DNA from: Magnaporthiopsis rhizophila
Lineage: Eukaryota > Ascomycota > Sordariomycetes > Magnaporthales > Magnaporthaceae
Direction of reading: 5' to 3'
NCBI GenBank assembly: GCA_003049465.1
Contig: PYSS01000119.1
Coordinates: forward strand, 55,266 to 119,265
DNA length: 64,000 bases
Shown one piece after another: positions 34,970 through 45,540 of this stretch. Both the position numbers and the translations under genes were made by a program. Every line of letters begins with the position of its first letter. Within the stretch, counting starts at the first letter, position 1. Under the pieces are notes generated by a model. It was not told where the DNA came from, ran no database searches, and worked only from the letters and a program-made list of their open reading frames with translations.

Positions 34970-35931
34970 CCAGACGGACTACCAGAGCCGTTCACCGCCC
35001 ATGACGTCCTGAAAAGCGATCGTTCGGTCAGTGAGCTAGGACCACGGCGGCTATGCCTCAGCGCGAGTGCGCTGAGCAGGGAGGCAGGCGGATGGGCATG
35101 GTGTTGGCAAAAGTAGGAAAAACATACAGGACGCCCTAGAAAGACAGTAGAGGCAAGTTATCTAGCAGACGAGGGCTGTCATGCGGTCGCGTCCTGGTCT
35201 TATACCTTTGTCAATCGGAAGTGGCTGGACATGTCTAGAATATGCCTTGTCGAAATGCGAGACGACGTTGACAAACGGCAAAACACATGCGGACCGCGAC
35301 TGCTCCGGTGACGCGCCTGTGGCAGCACAGTCAGTTTTCAATCCATGCCGGACGCGAATCCAACGAGCCGAAGTCTCCCTCGGATTGCTTGACCTATTTC
35401 GAACAGCTGCACGCATCGCCGGGCCGAGGGAGCGGGAAAAAAAGAAGCAGGGGAGAACAGAAAGCGGTCGAAGCGGTGTAGAAAAAGAGAGATGAAAGAC
35501 GAAGGGGGAGCAGTCAAGCAGTATTTTGGTTTGGCCGACATTGGACGAGCTGACGACCGCACCGGCTTGGCGAGGGGTGCCTACTTATGCAACCCAACCG
35601 CCCGGCTCGAGAAAACCTTAGGCTGCAGTTGGCTCGGGCATGGACCGGCGCACGGCCCGAGGCACGTCAAAATGTCGCGGGCATGGCGGGCGCATGACGA
35701 TGGTACGCGGCTCTGAGCCGTATGTGTTGTTTTGCCGCTTGATATGCTGGCTGGTGGTTGGCGCAACAAAAATGTTGTGTTGATATCAGCCGGGTGGGAG
35801 GTGGTGGCTTTGGGGAGTTGAGTCCCGTCGTGATTATATCTATCAAATTATGAGAGCAATGCTGATGGCATCTCCGCCCAGCCAGCGGCACTGGATATAG
35901 AGCTCGCAACGCCCAAGAAGCACCCACACAC

Positions 35932-35986
<55 letters not shown>

Positions 35987-36461
35987 CGTCGGCTTCGTCC
36001 GAGGTCCCCGTCCGGCGCTGCAGAGTGCTGTAAATACGTCGTCTGCCCCGTGGCTCGCAAACAAAGCCTTGATGCCGTCCTCGGGCATAACTATGAAACT
36101 GCAGCCCCCTCGCATACGGTTGAGAGGCGGCGTTCTTGCCGTCCACCTGCCACCGCGCCAAGACGTGTCGGCCGAAGCCCAGGCTCGAGTCCCATCAGTT
36201 TATCTTCTTGGCCCTGGCTCGGATGCGGCTGCCGGATGCCGGATGCAGCCTGTGTCGACGCGGCCTAGCCTGCAGATTTCAGATGCTCATCCGCGTCTCT
36301 CTTGCTCTCTCCTCCCCTCCATCTTTCCCTCCTTTTTTCTGGGGGAAAGTCGACTACGTACTCTTATACCCATCTATATGAAGCAGACGCACACACCCCC
36401 AGTTTTCCCTTTCCCCTAAAAAGTCTCTTCCCTCTCCCCGCTCTCCCGCTTGACCCCCGTC
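34970..36461. other. Intergenic with (AC)n microsatellite
   Basis: 1.5 kb between the glucosyltransferase and the MFS gene, both on +. Apart from the AC repeat there are only short frames. The last 150 bases before the MFS ATG are CT-rich. Confidence 0.55.
35931..35984. repeat. (AC)n microsatellite
   Basis: About 26 AC units, preceded by imperfect CACCCACACACA. The Cys-Val-Cys-Val and His-Thr frames across it are artefacts of the repeat. Confidence 0.95.
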
Positions 36462-38861
36462 ATGGCGAGCAGTGGCACAAGCGGTGCCGACGACCGGCTT
36501 GTTCTCCCTCCCATGCCCCCACTGTCCCCCATCCTCTTACCCCATCGTCAACGCGGCAACAACCACCACCACCACCAGCAGCAGCAGCAGCAGGCCGAGA
36601 TGAGTAGCAGCGATGCAACAGCAGCAGCAGCAGCAGCAGCGTCAGCAGCCGACTCGGACGGCGGCACGCTGACGCCGCACGAGGAGACGCTGCCGGCGGG
36701 CGTGCCGTTTAGCGACAGCAGTGAGGGCGGCAGCGACGGCGACGGCAAGAACCAGCCGCCCGCGTTCCGGCCGACGAGCGACTTCCTGCTGGCCTTCACG
36801 GCGCTGGCCATCATCTCGCTCGGCGCCGCGTTCGACGCCACCAGCCTGTCGGTGGCGCTGCCCACCATCAGCGTCGCGCTGGGCGGGTCCGCGCTCGAGG
36901 CCTTCTGGTCCGGCACGTCGTTCCTGCTCGCCAGCACGGTGCTGCAGCCTACCGTTGCTGGACTGAGCAACATGTTTGGGCGGAAGAATGTGAGTGAGCG
37001 CCGAGCATGTGACGAGGAGGGTGAAGGGTGGGGTGTGTATTATTGATTTGAGGACATTCATGCTGACTTTCGACTATAGCTCATATACGGGACCTTGGTT
37101 CTGTTCCTGGCCGGCTCCTTGGTCGCTGCCCTGGCCAGCGACTTTACGATTCTCATCGTAGGGCGCACGATCCAGGTGGGTTCCTATCTGGAGCAGACCG
37201 TAAACCCTCCCAAGATTCCAAGACTGACGTCCAAAGAAAGGGAGTCGGCGGCGGCGGCCTCATCGCGCTGACAGAGGTGGTCATCACGGACCTGGTGCCG
37301 CTCCACGCGCGCGGCACCTGGTTCTCGGTGCTGAGCGCCGTGTGGAGCGTGGGCACCGTGTCGGGCCCCCTGATCGGCGCTGGCTTCGCGCAGAACGTGA
37401 GCTGGCGCTGGATCTTCTGGATCAACCTGCCCATCATCGTGCTCGCGGGCATCTTCGTCGTCCTGTTCCTCAACCAGGCGCCCATCCCCGGCGGAATACG
37501 CGAGAAGCTGGTCGCCTTCGACTGGACGGGATCCGCCATCTTCACCGTCAGCTCCACGGCGTTCCTGTTCGGCATCACGACCGGAGGCATCATGCATCCC
37601 TGGTCGTCGTGGCGCGTGCTGGTGCCTGTGCTGGTGGGAGCGGCCGGAATGGCTGTGTTTGGCGTCTACGAGTTCACGGTGGCCAAGCAGCCTATTATCA
37701 GCAGGCGGATATTCAACAATGTGAGTAGTCTGGCCGTCTGTGTCGTGTGATTGGGGAGATGATTGGTGCTGACTTGAGGGTTCACAGTGGGACATGATTG
37801 TCAACTACATCATGACCGTCTTCCACGGCGCCATCTTGTGGTCCATTGTGTTTTTTCTCTGTAAGCTTCACTTCACCACCCAAGGATGCATAGTCGGGGC
37901 GTGGCTGCTAACACCGTCGCCTACTATAGTGCTATACTACCAGGCCATCAAGCTCGTGAGTGATCATCCTCTGCCGCCAAAACAGAAAGACATGTTGCTG
38001 ACGCCGAATTGCTGCAGTACTCTCCCGTCGTCTCGGCCGTCGCCGCTCTCCCAGAGACTCTGACGATTGCGCCAGCCGGCATGGTTGTGGGCATTGTAGC
38101 GGCCTTGACTGGGTTGGTCCTCTCTCCCCCTACTTTCGTGGCTCTATTAAGCTAACGCAGTAGTTACTTCTGTTCACACCCAGCCACTACCGCTGGTCAA
38201 TCATAATAGGCTGGGCTCTCACAACCCTCGGCTGCGGTCTGCTCTGGCTTCTTTCGCCAGACACCTCGGTGGCCCAATGGATATGGCTCAACATCCCAGT
38301 TGGCATCGGCACAGGAATGCAAGTCAACCGTCACTCCTCATACGTATATGTATATACCGTTCAGCCGCTGACTCCTACGCCAACTACAACAGGCTTTTCC
38401 CCGCCATGGCCCTCTCGATCCAGGCGGCGTGCGAGCCCGAGCTGAACGGGCAGGCCGCGGCCTTCTTCTCGTTCCTGCGGACGTTTGGGCAGGCCATCGG
38501 CGTGGCCGTTTCGGGTTCCATCTTCCAAAACGCGTTCCGGGGGCGCCTGGCGGCGCTGCCGGCGTATGCGGCCGTGGCCAACGACTTCTCGCGCGAGGCC
38601 ACGCTCATCGTCGAGTTCATCAAGATCATGCCCGAGGGCAACAACAAGCGCGATCTGGTGGTGGCATACAACGAGGCGCTGCGGGCCATCTGGATGACCT
38701 CGCTCGCCTTTGCCGCCTTCTGCTTCGTGCTGAGTGTCACCATCAAGGGCTACACGCTCAACCAGGACCACGTCACGGACCAGGGCCTCGTGGGGTCCGA
38801 AGGCCGGGACAAGGGCAAGGAGTCCAAGGAGAGTGTGCAGAGCGGAGGAGTCTACGACTAA
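36462..38861 (+). CDS. DHA2-type major facilitator multidrug transporter
   Basis: Eight exons: 36462..36989, 37080..37175, 37241..37720, 37788..37860, 37930..37955, 38018..38112, 38184..38318 and 38393..38861; 633 residues. The seventh intron (38319-38392) is GC-AG: GGAAT|GCAAGT...CAACAG|G, rebuilding GTGMLFPAMALSIQA. About 100 hydrophilic residues (His4, Gln6, Ala7 runs) precede TM1 (DFLLAFTALAIISLGAAFDATSLSVALPTIS). A second in-frame ATG at 36600 would omit the poly-Gln part. Motif C-like GPLIGAGFAQNVSWRWIFWINLP and motif A region LSNMFGRKN are typical of the 14-helix DHA2 drug:H+ antiporters; the C-terminal part reads AAFFSFLRTFGQAIGVAVSGSIFQNAF. It likely exports toxic compounds at the plasma membrane. 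No biosynthetic cluster surrounds it. Confidence 0.9.
36573..36642 (+). repeat. CAG/GCA trinucleotide runs coding Gln and Ala
   Basis: CAGCAGCAGCAGCAGCAG near 36575 encodes poly-Gln and a GCA/CAG run near 36618-36640 encodes poly-Ala in the MFS N-terminal tail. Likely length-variable between strains. Confidence 0.8.
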
Positions 38862-39752
38862 ACTCCGAACAGGTGGGGGACGATAAAGTGACGGCGGTTC
38901 GAGTGGCTAACGCGGTCATGATTCCAATGTCGTTGGGCAATATTACCGAACCCGGACGGAACCCAAACCCGAGGCAATAAAATCGGTGGACTTTTGTGTG
39001 TGTGATGGCGTTTGTTTAGATATGGAAATGGCTTGGCTGGCAATAAATCGGCTTTTGGGCGCCTCAATATTACCGCTGTGCTGCAACATAAAGGGCAGGT
39101 GCTTGGTGATAGATTCATGTCGTGGTTCCAAGCCAAGGGCTGAAGGGCCAGCCGAGCAGGGAGACGTAAGAAGAAATGCAAAAAGGGACCGGTAATTTAA
39201 TCTCGGTTCGGCCACCGAGAACCAGCGAGAGCAGCCCCGACGGCTTTGCATATACCGACCCGGACTGGCCGTCAGGGCACGAAAACGAAAGCCCGGCGTT
39301 GCACGGCATGAACCAGGGTGATGACCGGAGCCACCAACAGGGAAGGCTGAGAGGGGATTGGCCATTAATCGGGAAATCATGTCAGCACGCCGCTGTCGTC
39401 TGATTGAGAGCTGAGAGGACAGAAAGCGGAGAAGAAAAGAAGAGGAGAAAAAAATAGCACGCCCCGGCCACGGCTACCCGCGCAGCACCCGACCTTCACG
39501 CTAGTGCACACGGAAAGCAGCAAATCGCTTCTCTGCGGCGACCCCAGCATGTCGTGCTCACGGGGCTGCGATCGCGATTTGTTATTGATTTTTTTTTTTT
39601 TCTTTTCTTTTCTCGCGACTTGGTGCAACAAAGCGTGCAGGAGGTGCGCGGGTCCGGCTGGCTTGGCTTGGCTTTTACCCTCGTCGAGCTGGGCTGGTCA
39701 CGACATCGGGAGGATGACAATAAACGGCACGACACAGGTTCGGGTAGGATTC

Positions 39753-39801
<49 letters not shown>

Positions 39802-41367
39802 CTCGAGCGCGCCGATTTGCAAAAGGCCTGGCGTCGCCTAGCTTAGGGCGCAAGACGGCCAGTGTCACGAATTGCCCTCCAGGCCCCGAAGCTTGGACGG
39901 CAGCCCCAATCGCTCCTTCTCGTTTTCCGCCAGTCCGCCGTGTGAAGAACCTAGAAGAAAAAAACGCACAGAGGCGTCCGAGCAAAATCTACAAGGCGTC
40001 GGTGGCGACTTCTGAATCGGGGCGGATCAGGCGTCAACCCCAGAAGCCTGACTCGCTGATTGGGCGGGTTCCTCAGCCGCATCCCCGCGCTGTCTCCGTC
40101 TCCACTGCTATCCGTCCCCCTGGATGCCGTTCTGGTTCTCTTCGTTTGCTCGTGTCTGTGGGCGAGCTTCTGGTGCTGCTCGTTCTGGCTCGTCACCTAG
40201 GTGCACAACAAAACACCTATCGAGAGTGCCACTACCAATGGAACCACTTCTCATGCCCCGTCTGTCCCGTCCTCCACCACGTCATGGAACCTCTCTCGTA
40301 CAACCACCCGCGTCCAAATATACGGACACATCGCCGTCCCCATGCAGCGCCATGCATGCCGCTGTGGCACCCTCGGCCGGATTCCCTTCCTCTTGCCGGC
40401 GGACAGACGCGCCCCAAAGAACAGGCGACCGGCCAGGGTGGTTGGTTTTTTTTTTTTTTGGCGCAAGGGATCAAGGTGACAGCTTGCCCACCCAGCTGGG
40501 CGTGACACATTGGGGCAGCGGCGCGTCTCTTCCCTCTCCGACTTTCTGCAGCCCGCCGCCGCGGTCTGACCATCGGCCGGCGGCATCGCCCGTCGAGCTC
40601 GTGTAATCAAACCTGGCAACCTGGCAAACTACCCCCTGTTGCTGCTCGTGCCCTCGCGCCGCCCGCCCGTGGTGCCACTGGGACCTCCGGATTTGCAGTC
40701 CCAAGTTCTCTGCTCCGTCCGCCACTCGCGTCTCCTACCTGATACCTAGTGCTGTGTGTTCCCGTGTCCATGCTAGCCGATGTAAACACTACACTCGCCG
40801 CCCCTGTCTCTCGATCTCCTTATTACTGACTAGCCGCCCTGCTACTCCCGGCAGGAATCACGTCCTGTCTGGACAGCTCTGCTACGTGCTAGCAAAAACA
40901 AAAACCCCTCGTTTGTGCCTCTCTGCTCGCCGCTCTTGGAGTCTTGGCTTGCTTGGAGACCCCCAGGGTACCTCACCAAGCCGCATAGCTCAACTATCTC
41001 GGCTAGTCTCCGATATCATCCTCGCTCGTTCTCTTGTCTCTTGCGTCTCTATTTTCTTCCACACTCGTTCTATCTTTCTAGCCCGAGACCTCATATATCC
41101 CCTCTTCAGTTACCATTTTAATAGTTTATACTTACCAGCCTGTCCACCACGCCAAGGCCGCTCGTCGGCAGTGCCAGTCCACTGCTCCTTGGGTAGCCAA
41201 TGACGACGAGGAGTGAGAGGACGAGACGGTAACACCGTTTCTCGCTCCCGCCTCTTGCCTCGCAGAGTTCCGGTCTCTGATCCGCTCGCTCGCCCACACA
41301 CCCGCCCTGCTTGCCGCCTTGCCATTGGTTCCGCCCGGCTCACTGGACGGAAAATCATACCTGTCAA
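38862..41367. other. 2.5-kb intergenic region, no gene recognised
   Basis: It separates the MFS gene from the large Cys-tailed protein, both on +. It contains a (CA)n repeat at 39760-39797 and T- or A-rich runs near 39590 and 40443. From about 40790 to 41200 the + strand is CT-rich, like a long leader. Frames are short or made of the simple repeats. Confidence 0.55.
39760..39797. repeat. (CA)n microsatellite
   Basis: About 19 CA units in the intergenic region after the MFS gene. Confidence 0.95.
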
Positions 41368-44300
41368 ATGTCGGCTCTACCACGCCCAGGCCTGGGTTTC
41401 AGCTCGTCGGCTACCGACATGTCCTCCACCGCCGACAGGTCAGGCAACCTCCAACGCATGTTGGACATGGAAGCGCAACAAAAGGTAACAAACATTGGCA
41501 TAATTATAGCACATTTTCTGGTGAACAGGGGAGGGCAGCAAAAAGAAAAAGAGGGGCGAGGGAAAAGACGGGGGACGAAAAAAAAGGCGGAGGGTGTCCT
41601 CAATAACCGCCTCGTCACCCATCCTCGCTCGGTCAAGCCACAACACAAAACACACACCCACAAATATCACACGCATTTTTGACCTGCCAGATCAGATCCC
41701 CATCAATCCCAGATTAGCATGAACGAGATCTGACACATTTGATTTTCTGCCCCACTATAGCTTGTCAAACTCGGCGTTGGAAGAGCAGGCAAAAGCACTC
41801 CCAACCTGCCGACCTCGACCACGACGCAATTAGATCCTACTCCGTCGCTGCAGGCACGCCGACGCGACTCTCTGACCGGGGCGACGGACGACTCCGACCA
41901 GATGTTGAGATCTTTCCGGAGAAGCATAACTGCCCCGTCTTTGTCCATCACCATCCCACCGCCTCGCGATGGGGCTCTGGGGGCCAGCACAGGTGGCGGC
42001 GACGACGACTGCTCGGCCTCGGAGCAGTCTTCCATCTGCAATTCACCGAGCTGGGAGGACTACGGCCGCAAGAAGAACAAGAAGAAGAACAAGAAGAACC
42101 GCATGACGATGGATGCCTCCGCATTCCTCAGCAAGCGCAGGAGCAAAGTCGAGAAGGAGGGCGGCGCGAGGACGCCAACCAAGCTCACCAAGGCAGGAGG
42201 CCGCTGCCAATCGGCGCAACAAATCCCCGCCCCTTCTGTGCCGCCGATACCACTTGCGGGCACATGGAATAGCTCGCCTGGCCCGGGCAGCATCGTGAAA
42301 ACAACAGCCGTCCAGGTCGGGTCTGTTCCGGCTTCAGGCCCAGGTGGTGGATTCGGCGGCCACAGCAGTGCCCCGACCGGCGAGAATGGCGCGCCACTCG
42401 TGCTTGCGCACGCGCCCATGCCCGTAGGCGGCGGGTCGAGAAACTCGAGCTTTGTCGGTGGTATCAGGCTCGAGAAGGAAAAACAGGCCGCGGCACGGGC
42501 AGCGCTTGCTTCGCACTCAAGGACTCCCTCGCACTCTCGCAACCGCTCGCTGTCTGTCTTCCCCAGCGTCCGCTCCGCCAGCCCGAAACGGCGGGATCAG
42601 GCCGTGGTCCCGGGGCCGAGACTGGACCCCAGCGGCCCGCCGCCGCCGCCGGCTCAGACGCAGCCAAAAGGCCCAGGCGTCGCCGACGCGCATATGTCTG
42701 TGCCCGTGCCGCCTCGGATGCTGCAGCACAGGAGCACCCAGTCCTCAAACGCCATCGTGCCAGGCCATGCCGGAGACCAGCTTGGCCAACACAACCCCAG
42801 CGCCCACGGGCGGAGCCAGTCGCTTCTCTCAGTCACTGCCTCCAAGCTCTTCCACAAGCAGCGGCCGTCCGGATCTGGCCAGTCTCCGTCGGTGCCAAAC
42901 GGTGGCGAACTGCAGCAGCCTCATCCTCAGCCAGCCCTGTGGAATGGCCAACCAGAGACTTGTGGCATCCCTCGGCAGGCTGCCCAATGGGGTGTGGCCA
43001 ACACCAACCCAGACTATTTCACTCGTCAGGTCCCGGGCGCCGAATTCACGGCCAGCCCCGACTCCATGGCTGCGCCGACGCAGCAGTCCCAGCAAACACC
43101 CCCTTGTCAGCCACACCCCGGCGCCGTCTCCCCTGGCTACGTTCAGCAAGGGCCCGTACGCAACCATGAGTATCGGGCAATGCCACCGGCCGCGCCGCTC
43201 AGCGCCAATCCTCCGTCCGCACCCGGATGGTCTCCGCAGTTCAGCACCGCCAACCCTGCCAGAGACGCCACGAGAGATACGTCTGAACCCTCGTCCGCCG
43301 CCAGTTCGACTCGATCCTTCAGAGACAAGGCCAAGGCAATGCTCAACCGAACCTCGCTTCATCCCCCAGCGCATCGCGCCCAAGATCGCTCCGCAAATCC
43401 GCCCACGCCTACCATCACCGGTCCCTTCAACCCGAGGGGTACAGGCCCTCATTTCCAAGCGACTGCCGAAGAATACTCGAGCGACTCCTCCCCGTCGCCG
43501 TACGGACCCCAGACATCTGGGAGCTCGTCGATATCCTCCCTTGACGATGTCTCGTCGCCAGCGACGACGCCCGACATCTCGCGCCCCCAGTCGTCCAGAG
43601 ACACCTCAGCCGTCGTCGGTGAGGTTGCCCAGGGGACCACAAACGACCCCGTTGTGCCCCACGGCACCCGCGCTTTCAGGACGTCGCAGTCAGCCGTCAT
43701 TGTCATGGGAGGAAAGCCCGCCGTCGTGCGCCCGGTGCGACCTCGGAGGTCATCCAGCAGCTATTCGCAGCAGGGGGCCCACAGCTCGCCGCAAGGTGGC
43801 AAGAGCTACTGGGCGGAGCCTACCTCCGGCGAACTCACGAGCCCGGCATCCGCTCCTGCACCAGGGGTGGCCGAGGCGAACGGCTTCGTCGTGGACTTTG
43901 ACGCCGACTCTCCGATCGCGAACAGCTCGCTTCTTTCACCCCCCAACCCTCCCGCCGGACCGCAGCAGCAACAGCAGCAACAGACAGGGCCAGCCTCAGC
44001 GCCGGTCAGGGACGAAGTCGGGGAGGCGGCGACGTGGCGGTCCATGATCGCCCTCAGCGAGCCCGAGGCTTCCGACTCGAGCGGGCAGGGATCGCACGAG
44101 GAGAGCGACGACTCGGGCCGCGTCAGCACGAGCTTCCTGCCGCCGCTCAAGCACGAGCCCTTCATCCCACCCAAGTCGAGGGCGCGCAAGAGCCGCATGC
44201 CCCCTAGGGCGGGCAGCAGCAGCAGCAGCAGCAGCTCCCGCGGCGGCGGCTCGCGGGCCGAAAATACGGGCACCGCTGCTGCCGCCGTGGAGCAGCAGCA

Positions 44301-44955
44301 GCAGCAGCCACAACAGCCCAGCAGTGGGGCGGCGTACCTTAAGGAGGCCAGGAAGTCGATCCACGCGCCCTCGCCCACGCTGAAGCCCGTCAGCGCCAGG
44401 ATGTCGATTGGGCCGCCACCCGCCATCCCCAGGGAGGCGCTGCTGCGCACCCAGACCTTCCCACCGCCGCCGCCGCCACCCGGCGTCGTGGCCATAGGCA
44501 ACCGCAAATCGCTGCACCCCAGCCAGCAGCAGCAGCAGCAGCAGCAGCAGGCTCAAGCGCTACCGCTACAGCAGGAACAGAAGCAGCATCTGGTGACGGT
44601 GTCGCGACGCTCCCTGATCCCGCCGTCGCCGACCCCGCCGTCGCGGCCCGCATCCGGTCTCCGGACGCCGCTGCTCAAAGAAGGCGGCAGCGTCGTCGGC
44701 GGCAGCGGGCTGGCGGTCGGGCAGCAGATGGCCAAGATGCTGGTGGTGTGCTGCGGCTGCGACTTCTTCCAGGACATGCCCAGCTGCGTCTACGAGTGCA
44801 TGGCCAACCCGGACGCCGTGGTCGAGGACCGCGCCATCGGCATCAGCGGCGCCATCACCACGTCGGTCAAGTGCTGCTGGTGCGGCCACAACATGAGCAC
44901 CTCGTGCTGCAGCGGCTTTACCGCCATTGTTCACCTGACGCAAAAGCTGCACTGA
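41368..44955 (+). CDS. Large low-complexity protein with cysteine-rich C-terminus
   Basis: Two exons: 41368..41484 and 41761..44955; 1103 residues. The join LDMEAQQK-LVKLGVGRAGKST keeps frame. Most of the protein is disordered: Ser/Pro/Gln-rich with (CAG)n-coded Gln runs near 43968, 44290 and 44527 and Ser runs near 44215. Short basic and serine motifs such as RSFRRSITAPSLS and repeated SRxS suggest kinase targets. The only compact part is the last 75 residues: LVVCCGCDFFQDMPSCVYECM, then VKCCWCGHNMSTSCCSGFTAIVHLTQKLH, twelve cysteines with CCxC pairs, compatible with zinc binding or palmitoylation. This tail is shared with other Pezizomycotina proteins as I remember them, without a known function. 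No transmembrane helix is clear. Confidence 0.8.
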
Positions 44956-45262
44956 ACGTTTCTCTCACACTCTACTCTTTCCTTCTTCCATCTCCTTTCT
45001 CTTCTGCGTCAGCTGTTCTAGCGATCCATTCATTGCCAAGTCTATGCGCCTGTGCTGCGTTGTGTTTCTTAATTGTACTTCCATACCCTTCTATCCTGTC
45101 ATTAACCGCAATAACTTGTTCTCGTTTGCCTGTTGCGCTGTCGGGTATCGGGGTACTGCTGGTCTCAAGCATATGCTTACGATGGGTATTTGGCCTTCCT
45201 TGCCTTGCTTTTTTGACTTGTACTTTTTAGTCAAACCATGGGGCATGACCGCCTAAAAGTTT

Positions 45263-45264
<2 letters not shown>

Positions 45265-45314
<50 letters not shown>
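45265..45314. repeat. Poly(T) tract of 50
   Basis: Uninterrupted run of T's about 310 bp past the stop of the Cys-tailed protein and about 235 bp before the first readable NLR codons. The interval 44956-45540 holds nothing else. Confidence 0.9.
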
Positions 45315-45540
45315 CTTTAGTCTTGATTTCCTCGTTACTTGCAGGATTCGGATTTGGGGGGTAGTAATAACGGCGGGAGGACTGACAGGATAAGAACACA
45401 ACAATAACAACAAGAAAAGGTGGTTGATCATATTTGCTGGACTGGAACCTTAGCGGTGCTTTTAGTAATGTTTTAGTCTACATCTAACAAAAGTCAGCCC
45501 TTATAATGTGGAGCACGACAATGTGAGAAGGCGGTGCGGT

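Noticed and set aside
35667..36161. ORFs with Cys-Val repeats across the AC microsatellite
   Set aside because: Simple-repeat translation, no homology-like flanks.
42452..44047. 531-codon + strand ORF in another frame of the Cys-tailed protein gene
   Set aside because: Pro/Arg/Ser-rich out-of-frame reading; the 1065-codon frame with intron and conserved tail is the gene.
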